DNA of 64,000 nucleotides from Gammaproteobacteria bacterium (GCA_024641505.1 JAHECY010000004.1:38903-102902), one strand, 5' to 3'. Positions 37,875 through 47,458 are shown, counted from the first letter of the stretch. Made by a program: numbers and translations. The notes: generated by a model from the letters alone, not told the origin.

Positions 37875-38038
37875 ATTTCCCACCCGCTTTCCGTAGCGGC
37901 GGGGATCTAAGCGGGGACGTGCTTATGTCTGTCGCCTGAGGGCGGGATGCCCGGAGCGGGGGGCGCTTGCGAGCCCCCAGGGATCGGTTCATGGCGGTCC
38001 TGGCAACGGCACCCTCACCGCTACCGCAGGCGGGAAAT
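37875..38038. repeat. Element-like block with imperfect terminal inverted repeats
   Basis: The left end begins ATTTCCC and reaches GTAGCGG (37875-37899); the right end runs from CCGCTAC to GGGAAAT (38018-38038), the reverse complement of both ends with a differing middle. Inside is a further hairpin-like GGGGGC...GCCCCC (near 37959-37978). Size, structure and intergenic position fit a small repeated intergenic element or MITE remnant. Copy number cannot be judged from one window. Confidence 0.4.
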
Positions 38039-38389
38039 GTGGGGTATCACGTTTGTCTGCACCGCAACCCGACAGCAGGCCGAGCGGGGTGGGTATTGAA
38101 CATCGGCTTTTTTAACCAGCACCGAGCGACTTTGGCTTCGTTCTGCTTTATTCGACACTCCGCGGATGCGCGCCGGACGGATCCAAGACGTAACTATCTT
38201 TTGTCTTGCTCCTGCACGAACATCAGGGAGCCTGGCAAGTACCCTACGGTTTTGAAGACATTTCCCGCAACATTTATCTCTCATTACCTCCATCATGCTG
38301 TCGTGAGCACTTCAGCCTCGCCTTAATTTATTGTTTTCCCTGTGATACAGTTGCCGTAACTTTACTGGTAGGTTTTTCGGGAGACGTGC

Positions 38390-38944
38390 ATGATCGGTAA
38401 GAAGAATGTGGTATTTGGCTTTTTATACTTGGTGCTGACGGCGGCTCTCGGGCCGTATATGGTGGTCAATCAAGTACCGACCATCGACGAAGCGAAAGCG
38501 CAGAAGCAGCAAATCGTCGGCGAGATCCAACAACATAAGCTGGACAATTTCGAGAAAGATCTTGAGCCCATGACGGTGGAGGATATCGCCAAGGGCAACA
38601 CCGGGGGATTGTTGAGCCTTAACAAGCTTTACAATGCCGAAGATCCCAAGAACATGATCAAGGCCGGTCCCCATGCCCACGGCAACCTCGAAGCATTACT
38701 CAATATCGTGGCTGGCATCGCCCTGTGCTTTATCGCGGTGGCGCCCAAGCTGAAACAGGCGATTAGTTGGCTTTTTATTCTGGGTGCCGTGTTGCATTCG
38801 GGAGTTTTGTACCTGATGATAGTGTTCGATCTCTATGCCATCGCACCGATAGCGCCGGCTGGCCCTATCATGTTACTGGCCGCGTTACTCCTGGCCGGAA
38901 TTGCCGCGCTGCTGGGTTTTAAAGGCGAGCCGGTTCGTGATTAA
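38390..38944 (+). CDS. Membrane protein of unknown function
   Basis: A 184-residue protein I do not recognise. It has an N-terminal membrane segment (VVFGFLYLVLTAALGPYMVV), a charged periplasm-sized stretch of about 70 residues (EAKAQKQQIVGEIQQHKLDN, PHAHGNLEALLN), then three closely spaced membrane segments to the end (IVAGIALCFIAVAP, WLFILGAVLHSGVLYLMIVF, PAGPIMLLAALLLAGIAALL). PHAHGN and the His of LHSG could be functional but no family motif is evident. pip starts 18 bp downstream on the same strand. Confidence 0.75.
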   Translation: MIGKKNVVFGFLYLVLTAALGPYMVVNQVPTIDEAKAQKQQIVGEIQQHKLDNFEKDLEPMTVEDIAKGNTGGLLSLNKLYNAEDPKNMIKAGPHAHGNLEALLNIVAGIALCFIAVAPKLKQAISWLFILGAVLHSGVLYLMIVFDLYAIAPIAPAGPIMLLAALLLAGIAALLGFKGEPVRD

Positions 38945-38962
38945 CGGGGCATAAGGAATTTC

Positions 38963-39910
38963 ATGCGCCGACTTTATCCAGAAATTAAACCCTACATCAC
39001 GCACAGTCTGGCGGTAGAACCGCCTCATTTGTTGTATGTCGAGGAGTGCGGGATTCCGGATGGCATCCCCGTGTTGTTTGTACACGGTGGACCGGGTGCC
39101 GGTTGCGAAACATTTCATCGCCGTTTTTTCGACCCGGAAAAATACCGAATTATACTGTTTGATCAGCGCGGCAGCGGTAAGTCTTCTCCCCATGCCACGC
39201 TGGAAAACAACACCAGCCAGGCGCTGGTGGCGGATATGGAATATGTGCGGGCGCATCTGGGTGTGGATAAATGGCTGCTGTTTGGTGGTTCCTGGGGTGC
39301 CACGTTGAGCCTGCTGTACGCACAGGCACACCCCGAGCGTGTTGCGGGAATGGTGCTGCGTGGCATTTTTCTGGGGAGTGACAAGGAGTTGCACTGGTTC
39401 TATCAGGAAGGCGCCAGCAGCGTGTTTCCGGATTTCTGGCAGGATTTTATCCGGCCCATCGCCACCCAGGAACGCAAGGACATATTGTCGGCTTATTATC
39501 GGCGTCTTACCGGTAACGATGAAATTGCACGTATGGCGGCGGCTAAGGCCTGGTCCATCTGGGAGGGCCGCTGCGCTACTCTCCGGCCGGTGGAGGAGGT
39601 CGTAAACCACTTCGGGAATCCTCATACCGCTCTGAGTCTGGCGCGTATCGAAAGTCATTTCTTTTTGAATAAGTGTTTTCTGGAGCCCAACCAGATTCTC
39701 AACAATATGGATAAACTGGCGGATATCCCCGCGTATATCGTGCATGGACGCTATGACATGATTTGTCCCGTGGAGCAAGCATGGCATCTGCATCAGGCCT
39801 GGCCCGGCGCCGAACTGCGAATCATCGCCGATGCCGGACATGCAGCGTCGGAGCCCGCCACCACCGATGCGCTGGTGCGCATCATGGATGCGCTTGCGCG
39901 CCAGCGATGA
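38963..39910 (+). CDS. pip: Proline iminopeptidase
   Basis: Cleaves N-terminal proline from peptides in the cytoplasm. The 315-residue alpha/beta hydrolase carries the oxyanion motif HGGPGAGC, the nucleophile Ser in [10 protein letters not shown], the acid in [12 protein letters not shown] and the catalytic His in [15 protein letters not shown] is typical of the family. The stop codon overlaps the start of dtd (ATGA at 39907-39910), so the two are translationally coupled. Confidence 0.95.
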   Translation: MRRLYPEIKPYITHSLAVEPPHLLYVEECGIPDGIPVLFVHGGPGAGCETFHRRFFDPEKYRIILFDQRGSGKSSPHATLENNTSQALVADMEYVRAHLGVDKWLLFGGSWGATLSLLYAQAHPERVAGMVLRGIFLGSDKELHWFYQEGASSVFPDFWQDFIRPIATQERKDILSAYYRRLTGNDEIARMAAAKAWSIWEGRCATLRPVEEVVNHFGNPHTALSLARIESHFFLNKCFLEPNQILNNMDKLADIPAYIVHGRYDMICPVEQAWHLHQAWPGAELRIIADAGHAASEPATTDALVRIMDALARQR

Positions 39911-40344
39911 TCGCCTTGATCCAACGCGTCAGTAGCGCCCAGGTAAGCGTCGCCGGGGAGGTTATCGGCAGCATCGGTCGTGGCATACTGGTGTTGCTGG
40001 GTGTGGCCCGGGAGGATGACGCCTCGCGTGCGCAGCGATTGGTGGAGCGGGTGCTGGGTTATCGCATTTTTCCGGACACGGCGGACAAAATGAACCTCTC
40101 GGTGCAGGATATCGCCGGCGGCGTGCTGGTGGTATCGCAGTTTACTCTGGTGGCGGACACCAAAAAAGGCGCGCGCCCGAGTTTTTCCTCAGGCGCAGAT
40201 CCGGTGCTGGGCGAGCAACTGTACGAATCTTTTATCGGCCATCTGCGTGCCCGGCATGCCCAGGTCGCGACCGGACGTTTTGGTGCGGACATGCAAGTGG
40301 CCCTGGTCAATGACGGACCGGTAACTTTTATCCTGAACGGTTAG
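39907..40344 (+). CDS. dtd: D-aminoacyl-tRNA deacylase
   Basis: Hydrolyses D-amino acids wrongly attached to tRNA. The 145-residue protein begins [15 protein letters not shown], holds the [17 protein letters not shown] active-site motif and the cross-subunit NDGPVT motif that gives chiral selectivity. ATG 39907, inside the pip stop codon, gives the normal N-terminus; the longer frame from 39763 is only the overlap with pip. apaH follows after 4 bp. Confidence 0.96.
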   Translation: MIALIQRVSSAQVSVAGEVIGSIGRGILVLLGVAREDDASRAQRLVERVLGYRIFPDTADKMNLSVQDIAGGVLVVSQFTLVADTKKGARPSFSSGADPVLGEQLYESFIGHLRARHAQVATGRFGADMQVALVNDGPVTFILNG

Positions 40345-40348
40345 CGCC

Positions 40349-41179
40349 ATGGCGACCTATGTAATCGGCGATGTGCAGGGCGGATTTACGCCGCTAACGC
40401 AGCTGCTGACAGCAATTGATTTTCAAGCTCGACGTGATGTTCTTTGGTTTGTCGGGGATCTGGTCAATCGTGGTCATGAGTCGCTTGAAGTGCTGCGTTT
40501 TGTGCGCGACCTGGGAGATGGGGCGCGCACCGTGCTGGGCAATCATGACTTGCACCTGTTGGCGGTAGCGGCGCATGCGGAGCGACAAAAACCCGGCGAC
40601 ACCTTGCAGCCGATTTTACAGGCACCGGATCGTGATCAGTTGATCGACTGGCTGCGGACTCGCCCGTTATTGCATCATGATGCGACCATGAATTGCTATA
40701 TGCTGCATGCCGGAATACCACCACAGTGGACCATGCGGCAGGCCGCGGTGTTGGCGGCGGAAGTGGAAGCCCAATTGCGTGCGGCGGACTATCAGGACTA
40801 TTTCCATCATATGTACGGCAACCAGCCCGATGTCTGGCAGGAAGGCTTGACGGGTTGGGAACGCTTGCGTTTTATCACCAATTGTTTCACGCGTCTGCGC
40901 TATTGCGATGCCAACGGCAAACTCGCCCTCAAGGAGAAGGGGGCGCCTGGCACCCAGGCGACGCCTTATCAGCCTTGGTTCCGGGTGTCTGGACGGCAAT
41001 CGTCCAATGACAGAATATTTTTCGGCCATTGGTCGACGCTGGGCGTGGTGCAGGAACATAATGTGATCAGCCTGGATTGCGGATGTGTCTGGGGCGGGAG
41101 CCTGGCGGCCTATTGTATCGATACCGGCGCGGTGCACCGCATAGCGTGTGCCGGCACCCTGGTGCCGGGGGCCCTATGA
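40349..41179 (+). CDS. apaH: Symmetrical bis(5'-nucleosyl)-tetraphosphatase
   Basis: Splits Ap4A into two ADP. The 276-residue metallophosphoesterase has the metal motifs GDVQGGF, GDLVNRGHESLEVLRF and GNHDLHLLAVA, and the C-terminal FGHWSTLG. Length matches ApaH. Third gene of the pip-dtd-apaH run. Its 3' end overlaps the convergent folA gene by 6 bp. Confidence 0.96.
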   Translation: MATYVIGDVQGGFTPLTQLLTAIDFQARRDVLWFVGDLVNRGHESLEVLRFVRDLGDGARTVLGNHDLHLLAVAAHAERQKPGDTLQPILQAPDRDQLIDWLRTRPLLHHDATMNCYMLHAGIPPQWTMRQAAVLAAEVEAQLRAADYQDYFHHMYGNQPDVWQEGLTGWERLRFITNCFTRLRYCDANGKLALKEKGAPGTQATPYQPWFRVSGRQSSNDRIFFGHWSTLGVVQEHNVISLDCGCVWGGSLAAYCIDTGAVHRIACAGTLVPGAL

Positions 41180-41668
41180 GTGCCGCCGTTCCCAAACCGT
41201 GAAACTGTAGTGATAAGGATTGCGCTCGTCGGGATCGCAATCGATGCGCTCAATCTCCTGCCACTGCGTGCGTGAAAATTCCGGGAAGTAAGCGTCCCCT
41301 TCGATGGTTTCATGAATGAAGGTCAGGTACAGACGGTCAGCCTGGGGCAGCAGTTGTTGATAAAACGATGCGCCGCCGATCACCATCACCTCGGGGCAGT
41401 CGCCCGCGTGATGCAGGGCCTGGGCAATGGAAGTGACCACGACGGCGCCGCTGGCCAGATAACCGGAATCTCGGGTGACGACTATATTGGTGCGCTCCGG
41501 CAACGGTTTAGCGCCGAACGATTCGAAAGTCAGGCGGCCCATGATCACGGGTTTGCCCAGGGTATGTTTTCGGAACCAGCGCATGTCCGCCGGCAGTTTC
41601 CACGGCAGACGATTCTCGATGCCGATGACGCCATCGTCGGTCATTGCCGCGATCAGGGATATGATCAC
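41174..41668 (-). CDS. folA: Dihydrofolate reductase
   Basis: Reduces dihydrofolate with NADPH. The 164-residue protein starts MIISLIAAMTDDGVIG and holds NRLPWKLPADMRWFR with the catalytic acidic residue, PVIMGRLTFESFG and VIGGASFYQQLLPQADRLYL. It begins 2 bp after thyA, which produces its substrate, and is last in the run lgt-thyA-folA. Confidence 0.96.
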   Translation of the reverse strand: MIISLIAAMTDDGVIGIENRLPWKLPADMRWFRKHTLGKPVIMGRLTFESFGAKPLPERTNIVVTRDSGYLASGAVVVTSIAQALHHAGDCPEVMVIGGASFYQQLLPQADRLYLTFIHETIEGDAYFPEFSRTQWQEIERIDCDPDERNPYHYSFTVWERRHS

Positions 41669-41670
41669 TG

Positions 41671-42465
41671 TTATACCGCGACCGGCGCTTTAATATGGGG
41701 ATGGCACTCGTAATCCATCAGAGTGAAATCTTCGAATCGGAACGCGAAGATGTCCTGTATCCCGTTGGTGATTTTCATTTGTGGCAAGGGTAACGGTTGG
41801 CGTTGCAACTGGGTGCGTGCCTGCTCCAGATGGTTGGCATACAAATGCGCATCGCCCAGAGTGTGGATGAACTCGCCGGGCTGCAAATCGCAGACCTGGG
41901 CGATCATCATCGTCAACAGGGCGTAGGACGCGATATTAAAGGGTACGCCCAGGAAAATGTCGGCGCTGCGCTGGTACAGCTGGCAGGATAAACGGCCGTC
42001 GGCGACGTAAAACTGGAAAAACGCGTGGCACGGGGGCAGCGCCATGCGCGGGATCTCGCCAACGTTCCAGGCACTGACGATCAGACGCCGCGAATCGGGG
42101 TTGGTTTTAATCTGTTGTACGACCTCACTGATCTGATCGATGGCGCGCCCGTCCGCTGTCGGCCAGGAGCGCCATTGCGCACCATACACCGGGCCAAGAT
42201 CGCCCTGGTCGTCGGCCCATTCATCCCAGATGCTGACTTGATTTTCGTGCAGGTAGCGCAGGTTGGTGTCGCCGCGCAGGAACCATAACAGCTCATGGAT
42301 GATGGAACGCAAGTGCAGTTTTTTGGTGGTGATCACCGGAAAACCCGCGCTCAGGTCGAAGCGCATCTGGTAGCCGAAAACGCTCAGCGTTCCGGTCCCG
42401 GTACGATCCTCCTTGCGAGTCCCGTGGTCAAGGACGTGCTGCATCAGGTCAAGGTATTGTTTCAC
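41671..42465 (-). CDS. thyA: Thymidylate synthase
   Basis: Methylates dUMP to dTMP with methylenetetrahydrofolate, yielding dihydrofolate. The 264 residues are collinear with the E. coli enzyme: [17 protein letters not shown], the catalytic Cys in [28 protein letters not shown] and the terminal IKAPVAV. Flanked by lgt (3 bp) and folA (2 bp), so the three are one operon. Confidence 0.97.
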   Translation of the reverse strand: MKQYLDLMQHVLDHGTRKEDRTGTGTLSVFGYQMRFDLSAGFPVITTKKLHLRSIIHELLWFLRGDTNLRYLHENQVSIWDEWADDQGDLGPVYGAQWRSWPTADGRAIDQISEVVQQIKTNPDSRRLIVSAWNVGEIPRMALPPCHAFFQFYVADGRLSCQLYQRSADIFLGVPFNIASYALLTMMIAQVCDLQPGEFIHTLGDAHLYANHLEQARTQLQRQPLPLPQMKITNGIQDIFAFRFEDFTLMDYECHPHIKAPVAV

Positions 42466-42468
42466 GGC

Positions 42469-43263
42469 TCAGCCTCCGGCGTGGCGGGCTTTTTGATAGG
42501 CTTTCCAGAGCATGAATCCACCGATGAGTACCATGGGCACTGACAGTACCTGACCCATGGTCATCCAATCGAAGGCGATGTACCCCAATTGCTTGTCCGG
42601 TTGGCGGAAAAATTCCACGAAAATCCGGTAACAACCGAACAGGGTTAAAAACAGGCCGGAGACCGCCATTGTCGGTCGGGGCTTGTTGCTGTAGAGCCAG
42701 ATGACGATAAATATCGTGATGCCGCCCAGGAACAGCTGGTACAGTTGCGAGGGATGCCGTGGCTGCGTGTCCACATGCAGAAATACCATGGCCCATGGCA
42801 CATCGGTCACCCGCCCCCACAGTTCGCCATTGATGAAGTTACCGAGGCGGCCGGCGGCGTATCCCAATGGAAACAGGGGTATCATGAAATCGGTGACTTG
42901 AAAAAATGAGCGTTGGGTTTTGCGGCCATAAAGCGCCAGAGCCAGCGCGGTACCGAGAAGTCCGCCATGAAACGACATGCCGCCTTGCCAGATCTTGAAC
43001 AGATTGAGCGGGTGTTGAATAAAATTACTGAAGTCATAGAACAGGACATAACCGATGCGGCCGCCAAGAATGACGCCCAGTGCCGCATAAAACATGATAT
43101 CGGCGACCTCGTCTTCTTTCCAGCCGGAGCCGGCGCGCCGGGCACGATAACGACCCAGGTACCAGGCGGAAGTAAAGGCGACCAGATACATCAGGCCATA
43201 CCAATGAATGCCACCGCTGCCAATATGGATGGCGATGGGATCGATTTCAGGATATATCAACAT
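42469..43263 (-). CDS. lgt: Prolipoprotein diacylglyceryl transferase
   Basis: Adds diacylglycerol to the lipobox Cys of prolipoproteins in the inner membrane; the window itself encodes several such lipoproteins. ATG 43263 (MLIYPEIDPIAIHIG) gives the usual 264-residue length, while the in-frame ATG at 43338 adds an unusual extension. Seven membrane segments, the HGGLLG motif and the RLGNFINGELWGR signature are present. First gene of the lgt-thyA-folA operon, an arrangement widespread in Gammaproteobacteria. Confidence 0.96.
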   Translation of the reverse strand: MLIYPEIDPIAIHIGSGGIHWYGLMYLVAFTSAWYLGRYRARRAGSGWKEDEVADIMFYAALGVILGGRIGYVLFYDFSNFIQHPLNLFKIWQGGMSFHGGLLGTALALALYGRKTQRSFFQVTDFMIPLFPLGYAAGRLGNFINGELWGRVTDVPWAMVFLHVDTQPRHPSQLYQLFLGGITIFIVIWLYSNKPRPTMAVSGLFLTLFGCYRIFVEFFRQPDKQLGYIAFDWMTMGQVLSVPMVLIGGFMLWKAYQKARHAGG

Positions 43264-43414
43264 GGGCGCTAGTATACCGTAAGCCGCTGGATCATAGGGC
43301 CAGGAAACAGGTGTTATTGCCGGAATTTTTTTCATCAAATGATCGCAATTCCATGGCGGGTGATCAAATCAGCCCCGGTTCCGGACGGTCGCAGGTCGGC
43401 TAAGGGAGGTAAGT

Positions 43415-44017
43415 ATGCAGTTTCGTCAAATGTTCGCGGTTGTAGTCATCGGGTGGCTGGTCACCATGGGCGGCTCCGCCGAGGCGCAGCCCCGGCTGCG
43501 ACCGGATGCCTGGGCCCATTCCATCGTGGGTGCGCAACTCCGAAATTGGTTTCAGGTGGATAAACTTTTGTATCGCAGTGCGCAGCCGGATACGGAAGGC
43601 ATGGCTGAGGTCGCGGCGATGGGTGTTCATACCGTTATCAATCTCCGGGAGTACCACAGTGATGATGGCGAAGCGCAAGGTTTGGATTTGACGCTGGTAC
43701 GAATTCCAATGAATGCGGCCAAGATTCGGGATGAGGACGTGATCCATGCTTTGCGCTTGATTAAAGAAGCGACGGCTCCGGTGCTGGTGCACTGTTGGCA
43801 TGGGTCGGATCGAACCGGTGTGGTGATCGCCATGTATCGATTGGTCTTCCAGGGATGGACGCGGGCACAAGCGATTGATGAATTGGTCGACGGAGATTAT
43901 GGCTACCATGCTATATATGGGAATATCACCGCCTATTTGAACGCGGTGGATATCAATAGCATCTCGAAAAGCGTGGGTGTCGCCGAGGGGGTTGGGGGTC
44001 ACCTTAATCAGCCATAG
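43415..44017 (+). CDS. Exported dual-specificity/tyrosine phosphatase-like protein
   Basis: A 200-residue protein with a signal peptide (MFAVVVIGWLVTMGGSAEAQ) and a phosphatase domain: LLYRSAQPDTEGMAEVAAMG, HTVINLREYHSDDGE and the P-loop HCWHGSDRTG (C-x5-R). YRSAQP is typical of the DSP group that includes bacterial phosphatases of unknown target. It lies divergent from lgt with a ribosome site GGGAGG. The target is likely outside the cytoplasm; nothing here identifies it. Confidence 0.85.
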   Translation: MQFRQMFAVVVIGWLVTMGGSAEAQPRLRPDAWAHSIVGAQLRNWFQVDKLLYRSAQPDTEGMAEVAAMGVHTVINLREYHSDDGEAQGLDLTLVRIPMNAAKIRDEDVIHALRLIKEATAPVLVHCWHGSDRTGVVIAMYRLVFQGWTRAQAIDELVDGDYGYHAIYGNITAYLNAVDINSISKSVGVAEGVGGHLNQP

Positions 44018-44033
44018 CCTTCTCTATGGGGGT

Positions 44034-44050
44034 ATAAGTCTATCACTTAT
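44034..44050. promoter_or_regulatory. Perfect inverted repeat upstream of the ABM-like gene
   Basis: ATAAGT-CTATC-ACTTAT is a 6-bp perfect inverted repeat with a 5-base spacer in an AT-rich intergenic segment. A second dyad, GTATTAG with CTAATAC (44082-44088 and 44103-44109), abuts the ribosome site of the next gene. Both could be operators or an RNA hairpin controlling translation. Confidence 0.35.
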
Positions 44051-44121
44051 GAATAGTTGATCATTTTCGTAGGTAATCATAGTATTAGTGCATCATTGAA
44101 TGCTAATACGGAGGCTTTGCC

Positions 44122-44574
44122 ATGACTGGTTTTATTCCCGGGTTTCCCCATGATGGTATCGTGACCATCAATCGCGTTATCTTGAAACCGCAATACAGTG
44201 TCGAGGATCTCGAAGAGCGTGTCGCCATGTTGTGCGAGAATGTAAAGACCTATCACTCCGGGACCGGATTTGTCGGGGGTTTCGTGGCTTTGAACAGTGG
44301 CCAGATATCCAATGAAGGCAGCACGACGGGGCAGGTCGTTGAGAGCTCTCTCAAAGGTAAGGAGGCGTTGATTATCACCTTCTGGCGTTCCTTTGAAGAG
44401 CATGAAGAATCGCATCGTTCGCGCACGTTCCAGCCCTTGTTTAAAGACGTTCTTGAATTGTGCGAAAATGGTAATGAAGAAATCGCCTATAACATGCTCT
44501 GGTCCGGGGCAGCCTATAATGACGAGCAGGCCAGAGCGGCCCAGGACGCCAAGGAACGTTACAAAGTCGCATAA
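44122..44574 (+). CDS. Dimeric alpha/beta-barrel (ABM-like) protein
   Basis: A 150-residue cytoplasmic protein that I recognise only by fold. EALIITFWRSFEEHEESHRS followed by F..LF is the pattern of antibiotic-biosynthesis-monooxygenase-like dimeric alpha/beta barrels, and an earlier IVTINRVILKP strand fits the first half of the fold. A stretch with Gly and Ser (VALNSGQISNEGSTTGQVVE) interrupts it. Such folds include haem-degrading and quinol monooxygenases and also sulfur oxygenase reductases; no residue here decides among them. It is monocistronic with the dyads described upstream. Confidence 0.6.
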   Translation: MTGFIPGFPHDGIVTINRVILKPQYSVEDLEERVAMLCENVKTYHSGTGFVGGFVALNSGQISNEGSTTGQVVESSLKGKEALIITFWRSFEEHEESHRSRTFQPLFKDVLELCENGNEEIAYNMLWSGAAYNDEQARAAQDAKERYKVA

Positions 44575-44689
44575 GTTGCCGATCCGTTTGCGCCAACTGC
44601 CGGTCGCTGTTGGGCCGGCAGCGCATCGGCGGGCGGCATCTTGGCGCCACTGAACTGTCAATCCACCATGCTGGTGTCGAGGAACAGCG

Positions 44690-45181
44690 ATGACGTTACA
44701 CCGGTTGCGGTCAATGCACCTGGCGCTAAGCGCGATATGTCTGGCTTTGACGCTGTTGCCGGGATGCGCTAAAACGCCTGATGCGGAAAAAATCGCAGCG
44801 TTGATCGATGGCATGGCTGCGCATGCGCGGGCGCACGAGGTCAGTGCGTTTTTCAAGGCGGTAGCCGACGATTTTGTCGGTGAACCCGTTGCCAGCCCCG
44901 CTATCAGCAAAGCGCAGCTGAAAGGACTGTTAGCGTACTATTTTCTGCGGCACAAAAATATCAATATCGTGATCGTCCATCAGGACATTACCGTTGACGG
45001 TGATCAAGCCCGGGTGGAACTCCAGGCGCTGACCACGGGTTCCCGGACTGTCATACCGGAACAGGCGCAATATTTTTTGATTCAAGGGAAGCTGGCAAAG
45101 CGCGCCAACACGTGGTGGGTCACCCATGCGCGCTGGGAGAAAATGCTGGCACCGCAAAACAACGAACGCGGCGACAATTAA
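44690..45181 (+). CDS. Lipoprotein with NTF2/SnoaL-like domain
   Basis: A 163-residue lipoprotein (lipobox LTLLPGC). The mature part has the helix-then-sheet layout of small NTF2-like domains: AEKIAALIDGMAAHARAHEV, SAFFKAVADDFVGE, INIVIVHQDITVDGDQARVEL and WWVTHARWEKM. No catalytic residues can be assigned. Its stop overlaps the stop of the convergent hypothetical gene at 45178 by 4 bp. Confidence 0.72.
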   Translation: MTLHRLRSMHLALSAICLALTLLPGCAKTPDAEKIAALIDGMAAHARAHEVSAFFKAVADDFVGEPVASPAISKAQLKGLLAYYFLRHKNINIVIVHQDITVDGDQARVELQALTTGSRTVIPEQAQYFLIQGKLAKRANTWWVTHARWEKMLAPQNNERGDN

Positions 45182-45483
45182 GGTTTTGGCTTACCGATGG
45201 AATCAATCGGTATCACCACTTCCCTCGGGGTGGATGCGTTGTTACGCGGCCCCGGCGTTACCGGCCGCAGGGTTGACGGCGTGCCCCTGGCTTCCTGGAA
45301 CTCCCGTTCCCGTTCCGAAATCAATGTCAGGCAATGACGGATATCCGTAAGCGTGGTATCCGACAGGGGGTGTTTCACTCCTGGTGCCGTGGCGGTCTCT
45401 TTGACAACGCTGACCAGGACGAACTTCACCGCGTTTAAGATGCGTTCTTCCTTGCTGCGCGTTTCGTTGTCGTTAATGCTCAT
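45178..45483 (-). CDS. Hypothetical protein, 101 residues
   Basis: Not recognised. The first two thirds are helical and charged (SKEERILNAVKFVLVSVVKE, DIRHCLTLISEREREFQEA) and the last third is Pro-rich and looks unstructured. No signal peptide. Support for a real gene comes from its ATGA overlap with the stop codon of the upstream exported gene (45480-45483), which suggests coupled translation. Confidence 0.55.
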   Translation of the reverse strand: MSINDNETRSKEERILNAVKFVLVSVVKETATAPGVKHPLSDTTLTDIRHCLTLISEREREFQEARGTPSTLRPVTPGPRNNASTPREVVIPIDSIGKPKP

Positions 45484-45950
45484 GGCGATGGTTGTATTTT
45501 GTAGGTTATGCCGCTGTCATGCAGCCACACGCACGCTTTTTCATATTTGAGATCGCAGCCGCGTTGCATAAGCTCCAAGCCTCGGGGCAGATCGGATTGG
45601 ATAATCCTGCCTTCGAAATAGGCCAGTCCCATGGCATAACAATCTGCCGCGATATTGGCATGACAGTTTTGCTCACCCATGCGCGTACCTTTGCGTAGCC
45701 AATGCTGCGCCTTGGTATCGTCCTGTTTGAGTTTGCGGCCTTCCAATTCGCCCTTCAGGTAGGCGGTGCCTAAAGCCAGGCATTGTGTCGTGTCCCCTTT
45801 CTCGCAACGATCTTCCATGTCGGTCACCCAACCTGCTTCCGCATAGACCGGGGAAACGTTTGTCAGCATCCCCAGACAAAGTGCCAGGTAGAAAAGTTTC
45901 TTGGAATTGTCAATCAAGCTATGCGAAAGACAGGAATTAGTCGATCTCAT
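45480..45950 (-). CDS. Exported cysteine-rich Sel1-like protein
   Basis: About 156 residues from ATG 45950 (45953 and 45980 also possible). A signal peptide (LFYLALCLGMLTNVSPVYAE) precedes two to three Sel1-like repeats, each with cysteines spaced as in Helicobacter Hcp proteins: RCEKGDTTQCLALGTAYLKG, NIAADCYAMGLAYFEG and GCDLKYEKACVWLHDSG. Disulfides between the helices of each repeat are likely. Role unknown. It overlaps the next gene by 4 bp. Confidence 0.72.
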   Translation of the reverse strand: MRSTNSCLSHSLIDNSKKLFYLALCLGMLTNVSPVYAEAGWVTDMEDRCEKGDTTQCLALGTAYLKGELEGRKLKQDDTKAQHWLRKGTRMGEQNCHANIAADCYAMGLAYFEGRIIQSDLPRGLELMQRGCDLKYEKACVWLHDSGITYKIQPSP

Positions 45951-46240
45951 CATGATCCTCGCTATTAATGGCTGATCCAAAGGTCATCAGGATACCATAC
46001 CTTGCGATTGAAGCCCTTGTCAGCGGTCCATTTTACATAAAAATAGAGTGGCGTGGGCAAATAAAAAATTATTGACTGCAACGATAAAGAAAAATGATAA
46101 GGAAAATTTATACAGGTAGTGTGAAAACTCGCTTGAAAATAACCCCCGACAGGCTATGTTAAGGGCCCGGGTTTTCAGATGTTCTGGCCCAGGTGAGCTA
46201 TTTCAAAAGAAAAAATCCATAATTAGATGCGGGAGAGGTT

Positions 46241-47458
46241 ATGACAAGTCTTGTACCACCACATGGAGGGGGGGACCTAAAGCCATTGTTGCTGGCAGGT
46301 GCTGCGTTGCAGGCGGAAATCAAGCGTGCGCAAACGTTAACCCGAATCAATGTAAGTTCCCGTGAAGCCGGCGACATCATTATGATGGGTATCGGCGGAT
46401 TTACTCCCCTCACCGGTTTCATGACCCGTGCCGACTGGCAGGGTGTGTGCGACGGCATGAAGATGACCAGCGGGTTATTCTGGCCGATCCCCATTACCCT
46501 GTCCACGGACAATGCTGCGGCCGACGGCATCAAAGCCGGGCAGGATATTGCTCTCTATGACGATGAGCGCGACGAGATTCTGGCCACCATGACGGTGTCG
46601 GAGAAGTACGCTATCGACAAGGCCCATGAATGCATGCAGGTGTATAAGACCGTCGATCTTGAACATCCCGGCGTCAAGATGGTTATGGAGCAAGGCGACG
46701 TCAACCTGGCCGGTAGCGTCAAAGTGTTGTCCCTGGGTGGTTTCCCGGAAGAATACGGCAAGCAGTTTTTGACCCCCGCGGAAACACGCGCGGAGTTCAC
46801 CAAACGCGGCTGGAGTACCATCGCGGCGTTTCAGACGCGTAATCCGATGCACCGCTCACATGAGTACCTGGCGAAGATCGCCATCGAAATTTGCGACGGG
46901 GTCCTGATCCACTCGCTCCTGGGGAAACTCAAGCCCGGTGATATTCCCGCGGAAACCCGCACTCGGGCCATCGGTACCTTGATAGAAAAATATTTCGTGA
47001 ATAACACGGTAATTCAGGCGGGCTATCCGCTGGACATGCGCTATGCGGGTCCCCGTGAGGCATTGCTGCACGCCCTGTTTCGTCAGAACTACGGCTGCTC
47101 GCACTTGATCGTGGGCCGTGACCACGCAGGTGTCGGTGACTACTACGGTCCCTTCGACGCCCATCATATTTTTGATGAAATCCCCGCGGACGCACTGGTA
47201 ACCAAGCCGCTGAAAATCGACTGGACCTTCTGGTGCCACAAATGTGGTGGCATGGCTTCCATGAAAACCTGTCCCCACGAAGCCGCGGACCGTTTGTTGC
47301 TCTCAGGCACCAAGTTGCGTAAGTCCCTGTCGGAAGGCACTGAAGTTCCCGACAATTTTAGTCGGCCGGAAGTGCTGGAAATCCTGCGGGAATATTACGG
47401 TAGCCTGAAAGATGACGAGAAGGTGGAAGTGAAATTATCTGGTCATTCAGCCAAGTAA
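46241..47458 (+). CDS. sat: Sulfate adenylyltransferase (ATP sulfurylase)
   Basis: Interconverts APS plus pyrophosphate and sulfate plus ATP; in a sulfur oxidiser it runs toward ATP. The 405-residue homo-oligomeric type has [17 protein letters not shown] (about 198, with the HxxH nucleotide motif), [12 protein letters not shown] (about 292) and a Cys cluster [13 protein letters not shown] region [18 protein letters not shown] that probably binds zinc. A ribosome site GGGAGAGG precedes the ATG. It is followed by aprB and aprA, forming the sulfite-oxidation module. It is distinct from the CysDN assimilation enzyme. Confidence 0.97.
   Translation: MTSLVPPHGGGDLKPLLLAGAALQAEIKRAQTLTRINVSSREAGDIIMMGIGGFTPLTGFMTRADWQGVCDGMKMTSGLFWPIPITLSTDNAAADGIKAGQDIALYDDERDEILATMTVSEKYAIDKAHECMQVYKTVDLEHPGVKMVMEQGDVNLAGSVKVLSLGGFPEEYGKQFLTPAETRAEFTKRGWSTIAAFQTRNPMHRSHEYLAKIAIEICDGVLIHSLLGKLKPGDIPAETRTRAIGTLIEKYFVNNTVIQAGYPLDMRYAGPREALLHALFRQNYGCSHLIVGRDHAGVGDYYGPFDAHHIFDEIPADALVTKPLKIDWTFWCHKCGGMASMKTCPHEAADRLLLSGTKLRKSLSEGTEVPDNFSRPEVLEILREYYGSLKDDEKVEVKLSGHSAK

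Larger units (their letters stand above)
37806..38389. other. Intergenic stretch of 584 bp with a terminal-inverted-repeat block
   Basis: Apart from the typA terminator at its start, the stretch has no supportable gene; the open frames in it lack family signatures and ribosome sites. Its first half (37875-38038) is GC-rich and bounded by imperfect inverted repeats, listed separately. The second half is less structured and leads to the membrane protein gene at 38390, whose ribosome site is GGGAG. Confidence 0.6.

Noticed and set aside
37967..38326. 119-codon frame after typA
   Set aside because: Runs through the inverted-repeat block; composition and lack of start signals argue against a protein.
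46072..46110. TTGACT followed by AT-rich sequence upstream of sat as a sigma-70 promoter
   Set aside because: No acceptable -10 element at 16-18 bp spacing, so no promoter is claimed.
46262..46270. G-run near the start of sat as a phase-variable tract
   Set aside because: It encodes the conserved HGGGD residues of the family and is best explained by codon choice.
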